Below are positions 52,476-64,000 of a DNA stretch of 64,000 nt, piece after piece. How positions within the stretch are numbered: position 1 is the stretch's first letter; each line of letters begins with the position of its first letter. This DNA is from Dyella japonica DSM 16301 (GTDB lineage: Bacteria > Pseudomonadota > Gammaproteobacteria > Xanthomonadales > Rhodanobacteraceae). The notes beneath the pieces were generated by a model, which worked only from the letters and a program-made list of their open reading frames with translations, had not been told where the DNA came from and did no database searches. The stretch is taken from assembly GCF_001010355.1 (NCBI RefSeq), contig NZ_JPLA01000012.1:1-64000 (forward strand), written 5' to 3'. A program made the position numbers and the translations under genes.

Positions 52476-52522
52476 GGGCGTGTGTCCAGGTAACTAGAAA
52501 GACCACCTGAATACGACCAAAG

Positions 52523-52556
52523 AACCCCGCACCCGGTAACGGATGCGGGGTTTTTT
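52523..52556 (+). terminator. leu/ilv attenuator terminator
   Basis: AACCCCGCA pairs with TGCGGGGTT, with an inner CCG-GTAA-CGG stem-loop, directly followed by six T. It lies 48 nt after the leader stop and 34 nt before leuA. Confidence 0.92.
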
Positions 52557-52589
52557 GTTGCCTGAGGCGTGTGCCCATGGAGCAAAGCG

Positions 52590-54194
<1,605 letters not shown>

Positions 54195-54210
54195 AACCGA
54201 GGAGCTACCC

Positions 54211-55215
54211 ATGACGACGCCCTTCCTCTGGCACAACGGCCAGATCAAACCCTGGACCGAGGCTACGGTCCACGTCAGCACCCACGCGCTGCACTACGGT
54301 TCCTCGGTATTCGAAGGCGAGCGCGTGTACGCCACGCCGCAGGGCCCGGCCTATTTCCGCCTCGCCGATCACACCCGCCGCCTGTTCGAGTCGGCGCGCA
54401 TCTACGAGATCGAGATCGGCTACAGCGAAGAGGAAATCAACGCGGCCTGCCAGGAAGTGATCCGCGCCAATCGCATGAAGTCCGCCTACGTGCGTCCCAT
54501 CGTGTTCCGCGGCGCGGGTGGCCTTGGCGTGTTGCCGAAGGCCGATTCGCCGGTGGACGTGGCGATCATGGCGCTGGAATGGGGCGCATACCTGGGCGAT
54601 GCGCTGGAACACGGCGCCGACGTGTGCGTGTCCTCGTGGCAGCGCCCGGCGCCGAACACCTTTCCGAGCTGGGCCAAGGCCGGCGGCAATTACCTCAGCA
54701 GCCAGCTGATCGCACTCGAAGCGCGCCGCGGCGGCTACGCCGAAGGCATCGCCCTGGGCCATAACGGCCTGCTGAGCGAAGGCGCCGGCGAAAACCTGTT
54801 CCTGGTGAAGAACAACAAGCTGCTCACGCCGCCGACCAGCGCCGGCATCCTGGCCGGCATCACGCGCGAATCGGTGATCACGCTGGCTGGCGAATTGGGC
54901 ATCGTGGTGGAAGAACGCGATCTGCCGCGTGAGGCGCTGTACACCGCCGACGAGATCTTCATGACAGGCACCGCCGCGGAAATCACGCCGGTGCGTTCGG
55001 TGGATCGCAAACCCGTCGGCGCTGGCCGCCCTGGCGATGTCACGCGTGCGCTGCAGAAGGCTTTCTTTGGTTTGTTTGATGGCACCACAGCTGACCAGTG
55101 GGGCTGGCTCACGGCTGTATCCAATGTGGTCGTCCCTGACCACGAAGATCAAAAAGCGGCCATCCATGGCCGCACTCCTCAACAACAACCCGCTTCGTTG
55201 GGAGCGACGGCATGA
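54211..55215 (+). CDS. ilvE: Branched-chain amino-acid aminotransferase
   Basis: 334-residue class IV PLP aminotransferase catalysing the last step for Leu, Ile and Val. [15 protein letters not shown] near residue 28, the PLP lysine in [22 protein letters not shown] (described), and [22 protein letters not shown] are family signatures. GAGGAG lies 6 nt upstream of the ATG. Placement between leuA and leuC is uncommon compared with enteric bacteria and suits a single operon for all three amino acids. A C-terminal tail of about 25 residues extends past the usual end and overlaps leuC by 4 nt. Confidence 0.94.
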   Translation: MTTPFLWHNGQIKPWTEATVHVSTHALHYGSSVFEGERVYATPQGPAYFRLADHTRRLFESARIYEIEIGYSEEEINAACQEVIRANRMKSAYVRPIVFRGAGGLGVLPKADSPVDVAIMALEWGAYLGDALEHGADVCVSSWQRPAPNTFPSWAKAGGNYLSSQLIALEARRGGYAEGIALGHNGLLSEGAGENLFLVKNNKLLTPPTSAGILAGITRESVITLAGELGIVVEERDLPREALYTADEIFMTGTAAEITPVRSVDRKPVGAGRPGDVTRALQKAFFGLFDGTTADQWGWLTAVSNVVVPDHEDQKAAIHGRTPQQQPASLGATA

Positions 55216-56624
55216 CCGCAAAGACATTGTTCGAAAAGGTGTGGGATGCGCATGTCGTCGCTGCCGAAAGCGCCGACACGCCTGCGATCCTCTACATCGA
55301 TCTGCACCTGGTGCATGAAGTGACCTCGCCGCAGGCCTTCAGCGAACTGCGCGAGCGCGGCCTGAAGCTGCGTCGCCCGGACCGCATGCTCGCCACGCTG
55401 GATCACTCCACGCCCACCCTGCCCGCGGGCGCCGATGGCGAGCGACCCTACGCCAACGCCGAAGCCAAGGCGCAGGTATCGCAGCTGGAAACCAACTGCC
55501 GCGAGTTCGGCGTGGAGCTGCACGGCTGGAACAGCCGCGACCGCGGCATCGTGCATGTGTTCGGCCCGGAACTGGGCGCCACCCAGCCCGGCATGACCAT
55601 CGTCTGCGGCGACAGCCACACCTCCACGCACGGCGCGTTCGGCGCGCTGGCGTTCGGCATTGGCACCACCGAGGTGGGCCATGTGATGGCCACGCAGTGC
55701 CTGCTTCAGCGCAAGGCGAAGACGCTGGCCATCCACGTGGACGGTCATCTGTCCGCCGGCGTGGGCGCGAAGGACCTGATCCTGCACATCATCGGCGAGA
55801 TCGGCGTGGACGGCGGCACCGGCTACGTCATCGAATATCGCGGCGACGCCATCGAGCAGCTGTCGATGGAAGAGCGCATGACGGTGTGCAATATGTCGAT
55901 CGAAGCCGGCGCACGTGCTGGCATGATCGCGCCGGACGAAACCACCTTCGCCTGGCTCAAAGGCCGTCCCCGCGCACCGCAGGGAGCCGCGTGGGATGCA
56001 GCGGTCGCACGCTGGAAGTCGCTGCGCACCGATGATGGTGCCGAATACGACCGCGAAGTGCGCATCGACGCGAGCAAGGTGCGCCCCACCGTCACCTACG
56101 GCACGCATCCGGGCATGGCCATCGCGATGGACAAGCCCGTGCCGGCAGCACGCAACGCGCAGGAAAAGCGCGCGCTGGATTACATGAAGGCCGAGGCGGG
56201 CAAGCCGATGCAGGGCACGCCGGTCGACGTGGTGTTCGTCGGCAGCTGTACGAACTCGCGCCTGTCCGACCTGCGTGAGGCCGCGCATGTGTTGCGCGGC
56301 CGTCGCGTCGCCGACGGTGTGCGCATGCTGGTCGTGCCCGGTTCCGAAGCGGTGCGCCGCGATGCGGAGAATGAAGGTCTGCATCACGTCTTCACCGCCG
56401 CGGGCGCCGAGTGGCGTGAGCCGGGCTGCTCGATGTGCATCGCCATGAATGGCGACTTTGCACAGCCGGGGCAGCTGGTGGTGAGCACCTCCAATCGCAA
56501 TTTCGAAGGGCGCCAGGGCAAGGGCGCACGGACGGTGCTGGCTAGTCCCGCCACTGCGGCTGCATCGGCTGTCGCGGGGCGCATTGCTGATCCGCGTGAG
56601 TATGCGACGGAGGTGGCGGCATGA
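55212..56624 (+). CDS. leuC: 3-Isopropylmalate dehydratase large subunit
   Basis: 470-residue aconitase-family subunit with a [4Fe-4S] cluster; with LeuD it isomerises 2- to 3-isopropylmalate. The three cluster cysteines are in [13 protein letters not shown] and [31 protein letters not shown] (described) is the classic substrate block. Length is usual. The start overlaps ilvE by 4 nt. Unlike the other junctions, the leuC-leuD gap is 184 nt, filled with a dispersed repeat. Confidence 0.96.
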   Translation: MTAKTLFEKVWDAHVVAAESADTPAILYIDLHLVHEVTSPQAFSELRERGLKLRRPDRMLATLDHSTPTLPAGADGERPYANAEAKAQVSQLETNCREFGVELHGWNSRDRGIVHVFGPELGATQPGMTIVCGDSHTSTHGAFGALAFGIGTTEVGHVMATQCLLQRKAKTLAIHVDGHLSAGVGAKDLILHIIGEIGVDGGTGYVIEYRGDAIEQLSMEERMTVCNMSIEAGARAGMIAPDETTFAWLKGRPRAPQGAAWDAAVARWKSLRTDDGAEYDREVRIDASKVRPTVTYGTHPGMAIAMDKPVPAARNAQEKRALDYMKAEAGKPMQGTPVDVVFVGSCTNSRLSDLREAAHVLRGRRVADGVRMLVVPGSEAVRRDAENEGLHHVFTAAGAEWREPGCSMCIAMNGDFAQPGQLVVSTSNRNFEGRQGKGARTVLASPATAAASAVAGRIADPREYATEVAA

Positions 56625-56633
56625 AGGCGCGAG

Positions 56634-56790
56634 CTTTTCTTCCTCTCCCCTGCGGGGAGAGGACCGAGGTGAGGGGCCAGTCTTGCCTCAGTCCGATATC
56701 AGAGCGCGCTTCGATGTGCGCAGCCGCGAGCACCCGCCCCTCATCCGCCCCTTCGGGGCACCTTCTCCCCGGAGGGGAGAAGGGATTTTG
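56634..56790. repeat. Interspersed repeat, family C (two hairpins), inserted between leuC and leuD
   Basis: It contains CCTCTCCCC-TGC-GGGGAGAGG (56642-56662), a small GCCCC-TTC-GGGGC and CCTTCTCCCC-GGA-GGGGAGAAGG (56761-56783). The last is followed by GATTTTGTCC, so it could reduce transcription into leuD. The same hairpin family occurs at 143-165. Confidence 0.7.
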
Positions 56791-56808
56791 TCCTTTGGAG
56801 GTTTTTTG

Positions 56809-57393
56809 ATGCGCCCTATCACCCGCCTCCACTCCCGTACCGCCGTGCTGCCGGACGAGAACATCGACACCGACCGCATCATTCCCGCGCGCTTCCTCAC
56901 CACCACCGAACGCGCCGGCCTGGGCAAGCTGTGCTTCAACGACTGGCGCTACCAGGCCGAAGGCAGCGACAACCCGACGTTTCCGCTCAACCAGCCGCAG
57001 GCACGAGGTTGCTCCATCCTCGTTGCCGGCCGCAATTTCGGCTGCGGCTCCTCGCGCGAACACGCGCCGTGGGCGCTGCTCGACTACGGCATCCAGGCGG
57101 TGCTGTGCAGCGAGATCGCGGACATCTTCCGCAACAACGCACTGAAGAACGGCCTGCTCGCCATCGTGCTGGACGAAGCCGAACACCGCTGGTTGCTGGA
57201 GCACCCGGGCATCGAGCTGTCCATCGACGTGAAGGAGCAGGTGATCGCCCTGCCCGACGGCGGCCACATCCATTTTCAGCTCGAAGCGTTCGCACGTCAC
57301 TGCCTGCTCAACGGCGTCGACCAGCTCGGTTATCTGCAACAGCACAGCGATGCCATCGCTGCCTACGAACAACGCACGGAGAAAGCCGCATGA
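56809..57393 (+). CDS. leuD: 3-Isopropylmalate dehydratase small subunit
   Basis: 194-residue swivelling subunit of isopropylmalate isomerase. [21 protein letters not shown] at the start, [20 protein letters not shown] in the middle and a C-terminal [13 protein letters not shown] stretch identify LeuD. The ATG has GGAGG with a 7-nt spacer, a strong site that makes it independent of leuC despite the repeat in the gap. Its stop overlaps leuB by 4 nt. Confidence 0.96.
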   Translation: MRPITRLHSRTAVLPDENIDTDRIIPARFLTTTERAGLGKLCFNDWRYQAEGSDNPTFPLNQPQARGCSILVAGRNFGCGSSREHAPWALLDYGIQAVLCSEIADIFRNNALKNGLLAIVLDEAEHRWLLEHPGIELSIDVKEQVIALPDGGHIHFQLEAFARHCLLNGVDQLGYLQQHSDAIAAYEQRTEKAA

Positions 57394-58487
57394 GAGCGCA
57401 CATCGTCACCCTGCCCGGCGACGGCGTCGGCCCTGAAGTCACCGCAGCGGCCGTGGCCGTGCTCGATGCCGTCGCGGCGCACTACGACCATCACTTCCAT
57501 TTCGAAGAACACCTGATCGGCGGCTGCGCCATCGATGCGACCGGCGAACCCTTGCCGACCGCCTCACTCGAGGCCTGCAAGTCCGCTGATGCCGTGCTGC
57601 TCGGTGCGGTGGGTGGACCGAAGTGGTCCGATCCGAATGCACCGGTGCGCCCCGAACAAGGCCTGCTGGCGTTGCGCGCGGCGCTGGGCGTGTACGCCAA
57701 CCTGCGTCCGCTGCAGGTGCATCCCGCACTGGCGGACTTGTCGCCGCTCAAGAACGAGAAGCTCAAGAACGTCGACGTGCTGTTCGTGCGCGAACTCACC
57801 GGCGGCGCGTATTTCGGCGCCAAGACGCGCACCATCGACACCGCCATCGACGAATGCAAATACACCGTGGCGGAAGTCGAGCGCGTGACGCGCCGTGCCT
57901 TCCAGCTGGCGCGCGAACGCCGCAAGCACGTCACCTCGGTGGACAAGGCCAATGTGCTGGAGACTTCGCGCCTGTGGCGCAGCACCGTGCAGCGCATCGC
58001 CAATGAGTTCCCCGACGTGAAGCTGGAACACCAGCTGGTCGATTCGATGGCCATGCTGCTGCTCACCCAGCCGGGCAAGTACGACGTGGTGGTCACCGAG
58101 AACCTGTTCGGCGACATCCTCACCGACGAAGCCGCCGCGCTGGCCGGCTCGCTGGGCCTGCTGCCTTCGGCCTCGCTGGGCGAAGGCAAGGGTGGACTGT
58201 ATGAGCCTATCCACGGTTCCGCGCCGGATATCGCCGGCCAGGGTGTGGCCAACCCCATCGGCGCGATTCTCTCCACCGCGATGCTGCTGCGTCATTCGCT
58301 GGGGCTGGAAGAAGAAGCCAGCACGGTGGAAGCGGCGGTGGCCGAAGTGCTGGAACGCGGCCCGCATACCCGCGACATCGGCGGCGATGCCGGCACGCAG
58401 CAGGTACTGGAGGCGGTGTTGGCCGCCATCGACGAGCACGCCTGCAACGCGGCGGCCTTTCTTCGCTGGGGGCGCGCCTGTGGCTGA
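57390..58487 (+). CDS. leuB: 3-Isopropylmalate dehydrogenase
   Basis: 365-residue NAD-dependent decarboxylating dehydrogenase. The N-terminus [50 protein letters not shown] and [21 protein letters not shown] are all diagnostic and include the substrate Arg/Tyr/Lys residues. It overlaps leuD by 4 nt. A 29-nt gap separates it from ilvD, which marks the shift from leucine-only to common branched-chain genes. Confidence 0.96.
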   Translation: MRAHIVTLPGDGVGPEVTAAAVAVLDAVAAHYDHHFHFEEHLIGGCAIDATGEPLPTASLEACKSADAVLLGAVGGPKWSDPNAPVRPEQGLLALRAALGVYANLRPLQVHPALADLSPLKNEKLKNVDVLFVRELTGGAYFGAKTRTIDTAIDECKYTVAEVERVTRRAFQLARERRKHVTSVDKANVLETSRLWRSTVQRIANEFPDVKLEHQLVDSMAMLLLTQPGKYDVVVTENLFGDILTDEAAALAGSLGLLPSASLGEGKGGLYEPIHGSAPDIAGQGVANPIGAILSTAMLLRHSLGLEEEASTVEAAVAEVLERGPHTRDIGGDAGTQQVLEAVLAAIDEHACNAAAFLRWGRACG

Positions 58488-58516
58488 GTCATTCGAGCAC
58501 ACCTCAAGGAACACCC

Positions 58517-60235
58517 ATGCGCAGTGACCTGATCAAGACCGGCCCCGACCGTGCCCCCGCGCGCGCCATGCTGCGCGCCACCGGCCTGGACGACGAAGCG
58601 ATCGCCAAGCCGCTGGTGGCGGTGGTGCACACCTGGTCCAACGTCAGCCCGTGCAACCTCAATCTGCGCGAGCTGGCCGAACATGTCGCCGACGGCATCC
58701 GCGCCGCGGGCGGCACGCCGGTGGAGTTCAACACCATCGCCGTGACCGACGGCATCGCCATGGGTACACCGGGCATGCGCGCCTCGCTGATCAGTCGCGA
58801 GGTGATCACCGATTCCATCGAGCTGGCCGTCGATGGCCATTGCCTGGATGCGATGGTGGTGCTGTGCGGCTGCGACAAGACCATTCCTGCCGCTGCGATG
58901 GCGATGGCGCGACTCAATATCCCAGCCGTCGCGATGTACGGCGGCACGATTGCGCACGGCACCCACGACAACCATCCGATCACCATCCAGCAAGTATTCG
59001 AGGCGGTCGGTGCGCACGGCGCGGGCAAGATCAGCGATGCCGAACTGACTTCGGTGGAACGCGATGCCTGCCCCGGTGCCGGTGCATGCGGTGGCCAATT
59101 CACCGCCAACACGATGGCGATGGTGCTATCCACGCTGGGCCTGTCACCGCTGGGCTTCAATGACATTCCCGCCACGCATCCCGCCAAAGCCGTGGCCGCA
59201 CGCCGCTGTGGCGAGCTGGTGATGGAGTGCCTGAAGGAAAACCGCACGCCACGCGAACTGCTCACCGAGACCGCGTTCCGCAATGCCGCGCGCATGGTCG
59301 CCGCCACCGCCGGTTCGACCAACGCCGTGCTTCATCTGCTCGCCATCGCGCGCGAAGCGGGCACGCCGTGGACGCTGGAGGATTTCGAGCCGGCTTCCAA
59401 GCACACGCCGGTGATTGCCGACTTGCTGCCTGGTGGCCGTTACACGGCCGTGGAAATGTTCGGCGCCGGCGGCAGCGCACGCGTGGCGGAGGAACTGATC
59501 GCCGCGGGCATGCTGACCGATGCGCCCACCGTCACCGGTCGCAGCCTGTTCGATGAAGTGGCTGCAGCGCCCCGAGCAGAAACGCAGGATGTGGTGCATC
59601 CGGTGTCAAAGCCGCTGAAGCCGCGCGGTGGCTATTCCATCCTCTACGGCAATCTCGCGCCGGAAGGCTGCATCCTCAAGCTCGCCGGCAAGGGCGCCAA
59701 CCACTTCGAAGGACGCGCCCGCGTATTCGAAAGCGAAGAGCAGGCGTTTGCCGCCGTGCAGGGCGGCGGCATCGAGAAGGGTGACGTGATCGTGATCCGC
59801 AACGAAGGACCTGCGGGCGGCCCCGGCATGCGCGAGATGCTGGGCGTCACCGCCGCGCTGATCGGCCGTGGCATGGGCGACGACGTGGCCCTGATCACCG
59901 ACGGCCGTTTCTCCGGCGCCACCCACGGCTATATGGTCGGCCATATCGCACCGGAAGCCGCGCGCGGCGGCCCGATTGCGCTGCTGCACGAGGGCGATCG
60001 CATCCGCATCGACGCCGAATCACGCCAGATCAGCACCACCGCCGACCTCGCCTCACGCCGCGCCAGCTGGCAACCGCCTGCACCCAAGGTCACGCGCGGC
60101 GCCATGGCCAAGTACGTCTCACTGGTGGGCTCCGCTTCTGAGGGAGCCACCACGCAACCCATCGCATCACGCAGTCCATCCGCCTCTGTTTCCCGACACG
60201 TCAACGAAGACACGACCGCAGGAGTCACCGCATGA
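58517..60235 (+). CDS. ilvD: Dihydroxy-acid dehydratase
   Basis: 572-residue Fe-S enzyme making 2-keto acids for valine and isoleucine. The cluster-binding cysteines are in [19 protein letters not shown] and [17 protein letters not shown], consistent with the [2Fe-2S] class. [22 protein letters not shown] (described) is the C-terminal signature. AAGGAA precedes the ATG. The last 35 residues (after [12 protein letters not shown]) form a Ser/Thr-rich tail that runs into ilvC by 4 nt; its codons include the ilvC ribosome site. Confidence 0.96.
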   Translation: MRSDLIKTGPDRAPARAMLRATGLDDEAIAKPLVAVVHTWSNVSPCNLNLRELAEHVADGIRAAGGTPVEFNTIAVTDGIAMGTPGMRASLISREVITDSIELAVDGHCLDAMVVLCGCDKTIPAAAMAMARLNIPAVAMYGGTIAHGTHDNHPITIQQVFEAVGAHGAGKISDAELTSVERDACPGAGACGGQFTANTMAMVLSTLGLSPLGFNDIPATHPAKAVAARRCGELVMECLKENRTPRELLTETAFRNAARMVAATAGSTNAVLHLLAIAREAGTPWTLEDFEPASKHTPVIADLLPGGRYTAVEMFGAGGSARVAEELIAAGMLTDAPTVTGRSLFDEVAAAPRAETQDVVHPVSKPLKPRGGYSILYGNLAPEGCILKLAGKGANHFEGRARVFESEEQAFAAVQGGGIEKGDVIVIRNEGPAGGPGMREMLGVTAALIGRGMGDDVALITDGRFSGATHGYMVGHIAPEAARGGPIALLHEGDRIRIDAESRQISTTADLASRRASWQPPAPKVTRGAMAKYVSLVGSASEGATTQPIASRSPSASVSRHVNEDTTAGVTA

Positions 60236-61251
60236 GCAGCAATACCACCAACGACACGCTGGCCAAGGCCCGCATCGCCGTCCTGGGCTTTGGCAGCCAG
60301 GGCCGCGCCCACGCACTCAACCTGCGCGACTCCGGTCTCGACGTGGTGGTTGGCCTGCGCAAGGGTGGCCCTTCGTGGGAGAAGGCCCGCGGCGAAGGCT
60401 TCACCGTGGCCGAGCCGGGCGAGGCCGTGAAGGACGCCGACCTGGTCGCCGTGCTCACACCGGACATGGTGCAGCCGCAGCTGTATCGCGAGCACATCGA
60501 GCCGAACATCAAGCCGGGTGCAGCCCTGCTGTTCGCGCACGGCTTCAACGTGCACTTCAAGCAGATCGACCCGCGCGCCGACATCGACGTGATCCTGGTG
60601 GCGCCCAAGGGCCCGGGCGCACTGGTGCGTCGCGAATACGAAATCGGTCGTGGCGTGCCCAGCATCTGGGCCGTGCACCAGGACGTCAGCGGTAACGCCG
60701 AAGCGAGAGCCAAGGCTTATGCCGACGGCATCGGCGGTGGTCGCGCGCTGTTGATCAAGACCGATTTCAAGGAAGAGACCGAGACCGATCTGTTCGGCGA
60801 ACAGGCCGTGCTGTGCGGCGGCGCCAGCTCGCTGGTGCAGGCTGGTTTCGAGACCCTGGTGGAAGCCGGCTACCAGCCGGAAATCGCCTATTACGAAGTG
60901 CTGCACGAATTGAAGCTGATCGTGGATCTGTTCTACGAGGGCGGCATTGCTCGCATGCTGGAGTTCGTCTCCGAGACGGCGCAGTACGGCGACTACGTGA
61001 GCGGTCCGCGCGTGATCGATGCCGGCACCAAGGCGCGCATGAAGGACGTGCTCACCGACATCCAGGACGGCACCTTCGCGCGCAACTGGATCGCCGAGTA
61101 CCAGGCCGGCCTGCCGAACTACAAGAAGTTCAAGCAGGCGGACCTGGAGCATCCGGTGGAGCAGGTCGGCGCCAAGCTGCGTGCACGCATGCCGTGGCTG
61201 CAGGCGAATGCGCCCAAGCCTTCGGCGGAGCCGCTCAAGAAAGTAGGTTGA
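60232..61251 (+). CDS. ilvC: Ketol-acid reductoisomerase, class I
   Basis: 339-residue NADPH-dependent enzyme for valine and isoleucine synthesis; the short class I length is clear. The Rossmann motif is [17 protein letters not shown], and [39 protein letters not shown] and [14 protein letters not shown] hold the Mg- and substrate-binding residues. The start overlaps ilvD by 4 nt. A repeat hairpin lies just after the stop. Confidence 0.97.
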   Translation: MSSNTTNDTLAKARIAVLGFGSQGRAHALNLRDSGLDVVVGLRKGGPSWEKARGEGFTVAEPGEAVKDADLVAVLTPDMVQPQLYREHIEPNIKPGAALLFAHGFNVHFKQIDPRADIDVILVAPKGPGALVRREYEIGRGVPSIWAVHQDVSGNAEARAKAYADGIGGGRALLIKTDFKEETETDLFGEQAVLCGGASSLVQAGFETLVEAGYQPEIAYYEVLHELKLIVDLFYEGGIARMLEFVSETAQYGDYVSGPRVIDAGTKARMKDVLTDIQDGTFARNWIAEYQAGLPNYKKFKQADLEHPVEQVGAKLRARMPWLQANAPKPSAEPLKKVG

Positions 61252-61256
61252 TGTTT

Positions 61257-61312
61257 GGCTCGTCATTCCTGTGAACGCAGGGATGACGAGCAGAGTTTTC
61301 GGCGACATCAAA
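61257..61312. repeat. Interspersed repeat, family B (copy 2), after ilvC
   Basis: CTCGTCATTCCTG pairs with CAGGGATGACGAG (61259-61290, one wobble), followed by CAGAGTTTT. The right half matches the copy at 74-90. It lies in the 244-nt ilvC-ilvI gap, which otherwise holds no gene, and may lower expression of the downstream genes. Confidence 0.6.
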
Positions 61313-61495
61313 GGTTGTTGTTCGACTTAAGAGGGGTGCTTATCCCGCAAGCACGCAAGACCCTTCCTGGCCCTCCCCCGATGATTGGGGGGAGGGCACT
61401 TTTCCAAGCAATTCGACCCGCCGAAGCATCGGCGCATCCTGGGGAACCCGACCATCGTGAACGTGCCACTGCAACGTGCTCTTGAAAGTCGCGAC

Positions 61496-63337
61496 ATGCC
61501 CGCATCGACACATGCGCTCGCCGGCCAGACCATGAGCGGTGCAGAAGTCGTCGTCCAGGTATTGGCCGATGAAGGCGTCGACGTGCTGTTCGGCTATTCG
61601 GGTGGCGCCATCCTGCCGGTGTACGACGCGGTCTTCCGATTCAATGCCACGCATCTGTCGCCGATGGGTGGCGAGCCGATGCCTTTGATCGTGCCCGCCA
61701 ACGAGCAGGGCGCCGGTTTCATGGCCGCCGGCTATGCGCGCGCGTCGGGCAAGGTGGGCGTAGCGATCGTCACCTCCGGCCCCGGCGCTACCAATATGGT
61801 CACGCCAGTGCGCGATGCGATGTCCGACTCCGTGCCGATGGTGGTGATCTGCGGCCAGGTGCCTACCGGCGCGCTCGGCAGCGACGCCTTCCAGGAGGCG
61901 CCGGTCAGCAACATCATGAGTCCGTGCGCCAAGCACGTGTTCCTGCTCACCGACCCCGCGCGTCTTGAAGCGACGCTGCGCACGGCGTTCGAGATCGCCC
62001 GCAGTGGCCGGCCGGGTCCGGTCGTGGTGGATATTCCCAAGGACGTGCAGAACAGTCCGCTCACTTTCGCCGGCGAAGGCACGCTGCCGATTCCCGGCTA
62101 CCGCGCACGCCAGCACGCCATCCAGAACGCGCGCGTCGATGACCTCCAGTGCGAGGCCTTCTTCGACGCCCTGGCCAAGGCGAAGCGGCCGCTGATCTAT
62201 GCGGGCGGCGGCATCATTTCGGCCGAGTCCTCTGCCACGCTGCGCGCCTTCGTCAAGCAGTTCGGCCTGCCGGTGACCACCACCCTGATGGGCATCGGCG
62301 CGATGGACACCACCGAGCCGCTCGCCTTGCACATGCTGGGCATGCACGGCACGGCCTATGCGAATTACGCGGTCGAGGACTGCGACTTCCTGCTCGCGCT
62401 CGGTGCGCGTTTCGACGACCGCGTGGCCAGCGTGCCGGAGCGCTTTGCACCGCATGCACGCTTCATTGCGCAGATCGACATCGACCCGGCGGAGATCGGC
62501 AAGGTGAAGACCGTGCACTGGCATCACCACGGCGACCTCGACGCCACGCTGTCGCGCCTTCATCAGTACGGCATCCGCCACGGCCTGCACTTTGCGAACG
62601 ACGGGCGCTACGCGGACTGGCACGCGCATATTGCCGCGCTCAAGCACACGCATGCGCTGAACTACGACCGTGACAGCGCGCTGATCCAGCCGCAGGCGGT
62701 GATCCAGGCGATCAACGAACACACGCAGGGCCGCGCGGTGATCAGCACCGGCGTGGGCCAGCACCAGATGTGGGCCGCGCAGTACTTCGATTTCCGCGAG
62801 CCCCGCCATTGGCTCACCTCCGGCTCCATGGGCACGATGGGCTTCGGCCTGCCCGCCGCCATCGGCGCGCAGTTCGCGCGGCGCGACGCGGTGGTGATCG
62901 ACATCGATGGCGATGCCAGCATCCGCATGAACCTGGGCGAGCTGGAAACCGTCACCACCTATGGCCTGCCGGTGAAAGTGGTGGTGCTCAACAACATCGG
63001 CGACGGCATGGTGCGGCAGTGGCAGAAGCTGTTCTTCCGCGGGCGCTTTGCTTCGTCGGACAAGAGCCTGCACAAGAAGGACTTCATCAAGGCTGCGCAG
63101 GCCGACGGGTTCGAGTGGGCGAAGCGGCTGGAAGACAAAGCCGAACTGGCCGAGACGATCGCGGACTTTCTTGCCTTTGAAGGCCCGGCGTTTCTCGAGG
63201 TCATGATCGACCCGGATGCCGGTGTGTATCCGATGGTGGGTCCGGGGGCGACGTATGCGCAGATGATTACGGGCGATTTCATTCCGTCGCGGGTGGCGCC
63301 GGCTGAGACGGAAGAGACGGCAAGCGACATGTTTTAG
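61496..63337 (+). CDS. ilvI: Acetolactate synthase large subunit
   Basis: 613-residue TPP- and FAD-dependent enzyme forming acetolactate or acetohydroxybutyrate. The TPP-site Glu region is VPANEQGAGFMAAGYARASG, and TSGPGATNMVTP and VPMVVICGQVP follow. The TPP-binding DIDGDASIRMNLGELETV block is intact (residues about 470). The start at MPASTHALAG is the most plausible; a GTG at 61457 would add 13 residues, and neither has a strong ribosome site. The choice between ilvB, ilvG and ilvI naming is arbitrary. Confidence 0.93.
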   Translation: MPASTHALAGQTMSGAEVVVQVLADEGVDVLFGYSGGAILPVYDAVFRFNATHLSPMGGEPMPLIVPANEQGAGFMAAGYARASGKVGVAIVTSGPGATNMVTPVRDAMSDSVPMVVICGQVPTGALGSDAFQEAPVSNIMSPCAKHVFLLTDPARLEATLRTAFEIARSGRPGPVVVDIPKDVQNSPLTFAGEGTLPIPGYRARQHAIQNARVDDLQCEAFFDALAKAKRPLIYAGGGIISAESSATLRAFVKQFGLPVTTTLMGIGAMDTTEPLALHMLGMHGTAYANYAVEDCDFLLALGARFDDRVASVPERFAPHARFIAQIDIDPAEIGKVKTVHWHHHGDLDATLSRLHQYGIRHGLHFANDGRYADWHAHIAALKHTHALNYDRDSALIQPQAVIQAINEHTQGRAVISTGVGQHQMWAAQYFDFREPRHWLTSGSMGTMGFGLPAAIGAQFARRDAVVIDIDGDASIRMNLGELETVTTYGLPVKVVVLNNIGDGMVRQWQKLFFRGRFASSDKSLHKKDFIKAAQADGFEWAKRLEDKAELAETIADFLAFEGPAFLEVMIDPDAGVYPMVGPGATYAQMITGDFIPSRVAPAETEETASDMF

Positions 63338-63344
63338 GGGCAGA

Positions 63345-63416
63345 AGTGAGTGAACAGGAGTGAGAAGCAAGAGAGAGGCTCGCTTCTCTCACTCCTCACT
63401 CCTCTCAACTCACTCC
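63345..63416. repeat. Long imperfect hairpin in the ilvI-ilvN gap
   Basis: GGAGTGAGAAGC (63357-63368) pairs with GCTTCTC-tc-ACTCC (63382-63395), extended outward by GTGAGT/ACTCAC. Short tandem TCACTCC units lie on the right side. It fills most of the 111-nt gap between the two acetolactate synthase genes. There is no T-run. Confidence 0.5.
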
Positions 63417-63448
63417 TTGCACCGACTCACACCGACTCTGGAGTCATC

Positions 63449-63691
63449 ATGAAACACACCCTTTCCATCCTGCTGCAAAACGAATCCGGCGCCCTGATGC
63501 GCGTGGCCGGCCTGTTCGCCGCGCGTCACTGCAATATCGACACGCTCACCGTCGCCGCCACGGAAGATCCCGCCGTATCGCAACTCACCCTGGTGCTGCA
63601 TGGCGCGGACGCCACCGTCGAACAGATCATCAAGCAGACGCGCAAGCTGGTGGACGTGATCGAAGTGAGCCACCCGCTCGCCACGCCATGA
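63449..63691 (+). CDS. ilvN: Acetolactate synthase small (regulatory) subunit
   Basis: 80-residue single ACT domain, starting MKHTLSILLQNESGALMRVAGLFAARHCNIDTL (described). It binds the large subunit, activates it and transmits feedback by valine or another end product. At 80 residues it has the size of IlvM or IlvN rather than the two-domain IlvH. GGAG lies 6 nt upstream of the ATG. The stop overlaps ilvA by 4 nt. Confidence 0.9.
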   Translation: MKHTLSILLQNESGALMRVAGLFAARHCNIDTLTVAATEDPAVSQLTLVLHGADATVEQIIKQTRKLVDVIEVSHPLATP

Positions 63692-64000
63692 ATGCGCTCG
63701 CTGCCACGCTCGACACCACTGACCCGCTGAGCGAACACGAACTGTTGCGCCAGACGGTGGGTGCGCGCGTCTACGATGTGGCGCGCGAAACCGCGCTGGA
63801 GCCGGCGACGCTGCTGTCCACGCGACTGGGCCAGCGGGTCTTGCTCAAGCGCGAAGACCAGCAACCGGTTTTCTCGTTCAAGCTGCGCGGCGCGTACAAC
63901 CGCATGTGCCAGCTGGATGCGGCGCAACGCGCACGCGGCGTAATCGCCGCTTCGGCGGGCAATCATGCGCAAGGCGTAGCGCTGGCGGCGGCGCGGCTGG
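63688..64000 (+). CDS. ilvA: Threonine deaminase, N-terminal part (cut by the window end)
   Basis: The first 104 codons of a PLP enzyme that converts threonine to 2-oxobutyrate for isoleucine synthesis. LLSTRLGQRVLLKREDQQP is followed by VFSFKLRGAYNRM with the PLP lysine, and IAASAGNHAQGVALAAARL is the phosphate-binding block. It overlaps ilvN by 4 nt. Whether the C-terminal ACT regulatory domains are present cannot be seen; the biosynthetic role is inferred from the operon. Confidence 0.9.
   Translation, partial: MNALAATLDTTDPLSEHELLRQTVGARVYDVARETALEPATLLSTRLGQRVLLKREDQQPVFSFKLRGAYNRMCQLDAAQRARGVIAASAGNHAQGVALAAARL

Noticed and set aside
61340..63370. 676-codon frame antisense to ilvI, and similar long antisense frames over cpdB (31796-33940) and the diguanylate cyclase (3730-5646)
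   Set aside because: All mirror well-identified genes codon for codon and have no ribosome site or domain.

Overview
The window is chromosomal DNA of a high-GC gammaproteobacterium. The most likely home is Rhodanobacteraceae (Dyella, Rhodanobacter or Luteibacter type). Three things point there: long TonB-dependent receptors of the Xanthomonas/Caulobacter type, a GlcNAc (nag) regulon arranged as in Xanthomonadales, and 80-nt intergenic palindromes of a kind common in that group. No phage, plasmid, transposase, CRISPR, tRNA or rRNA signal was seen, and base composition looks uniform. The genus is an inference.

Layout. 1-5.8 kb: ubiE, a Pr6Pr-type membrane protein, a leftward operon (EamA transporter, cupin, glutathione transferase), an Lrp/AsnC regulator divergent from it, and a PAS-GAF-GGDEF diguanylate cyclase. 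5.9-15.2 kb: leftward GlcNAc/chitin operon glk1 > TonB receptor 1 > GH9 > GH20 hexosaminidase > nagX. 15.8-20.6 kb: rightward 5-oxoproline operon pxpB-pxpC-pxpA-DUF969-DUF979-pcp. 20.7-24.7 kb: a second leftward glk2 > TonB receptor 2 pair. 25.1-29.8 kb: nagP-nagQ-nagB-nagA. Palindromes with the core TGACAACGTT sit in front of both glk genes and nagP, and they mark the NagQ regulon. The oxoproline operon is therefore nested between two copies of the glk-receptor module.

30-34.3 kb: a membrane sulfatase/LTA-synthase-like enzyme, a 5'-nucleotidase lipoprotein and a small membrane protein. 34.6-38.3 kb: thr operon with a Thr-rich leader peptide, a homoserine dehydrogenase that lacks an aspartokinase domain, thrB and thrC. 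38.5-49.8 kb: a sugar utilisation locus (GH1 beta-glucosidase, ABC ATPase, two permeases, binding lipoprotein, GH144-type PF10091 enzyme, Oar-like TonB receptor, LacI regulator). It is best explained as uptake and breakdown of beta-1,2-glucan or a related beta-glucan. Its regulator probably binds GTAAACGWTTWC boxes.

50-52.2 kb: a secreted alpha/beta hydrolase, and an isochorismatase-like hydrolase divergent from a TetR regulator with tandem palindromes. 52.3-64 kb: one long branched-chain amino-acid operon, leuA-ilvE-leuC-leuD-leuB-ilvD-ilvC-ilvI-ilvN-ilvA (the last cut by the window end). A 45-residue Leu/Val-rich leader peptide and a strong attenuator precede it. The thr and leu leaders share an unusual layout: the leader start codon lies at the predicted transcription start, so both would be leaderless. 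Seven copies of an 80-nt palindrome occur between genes, six of them as doublets with a fixed 106-108 nt period.
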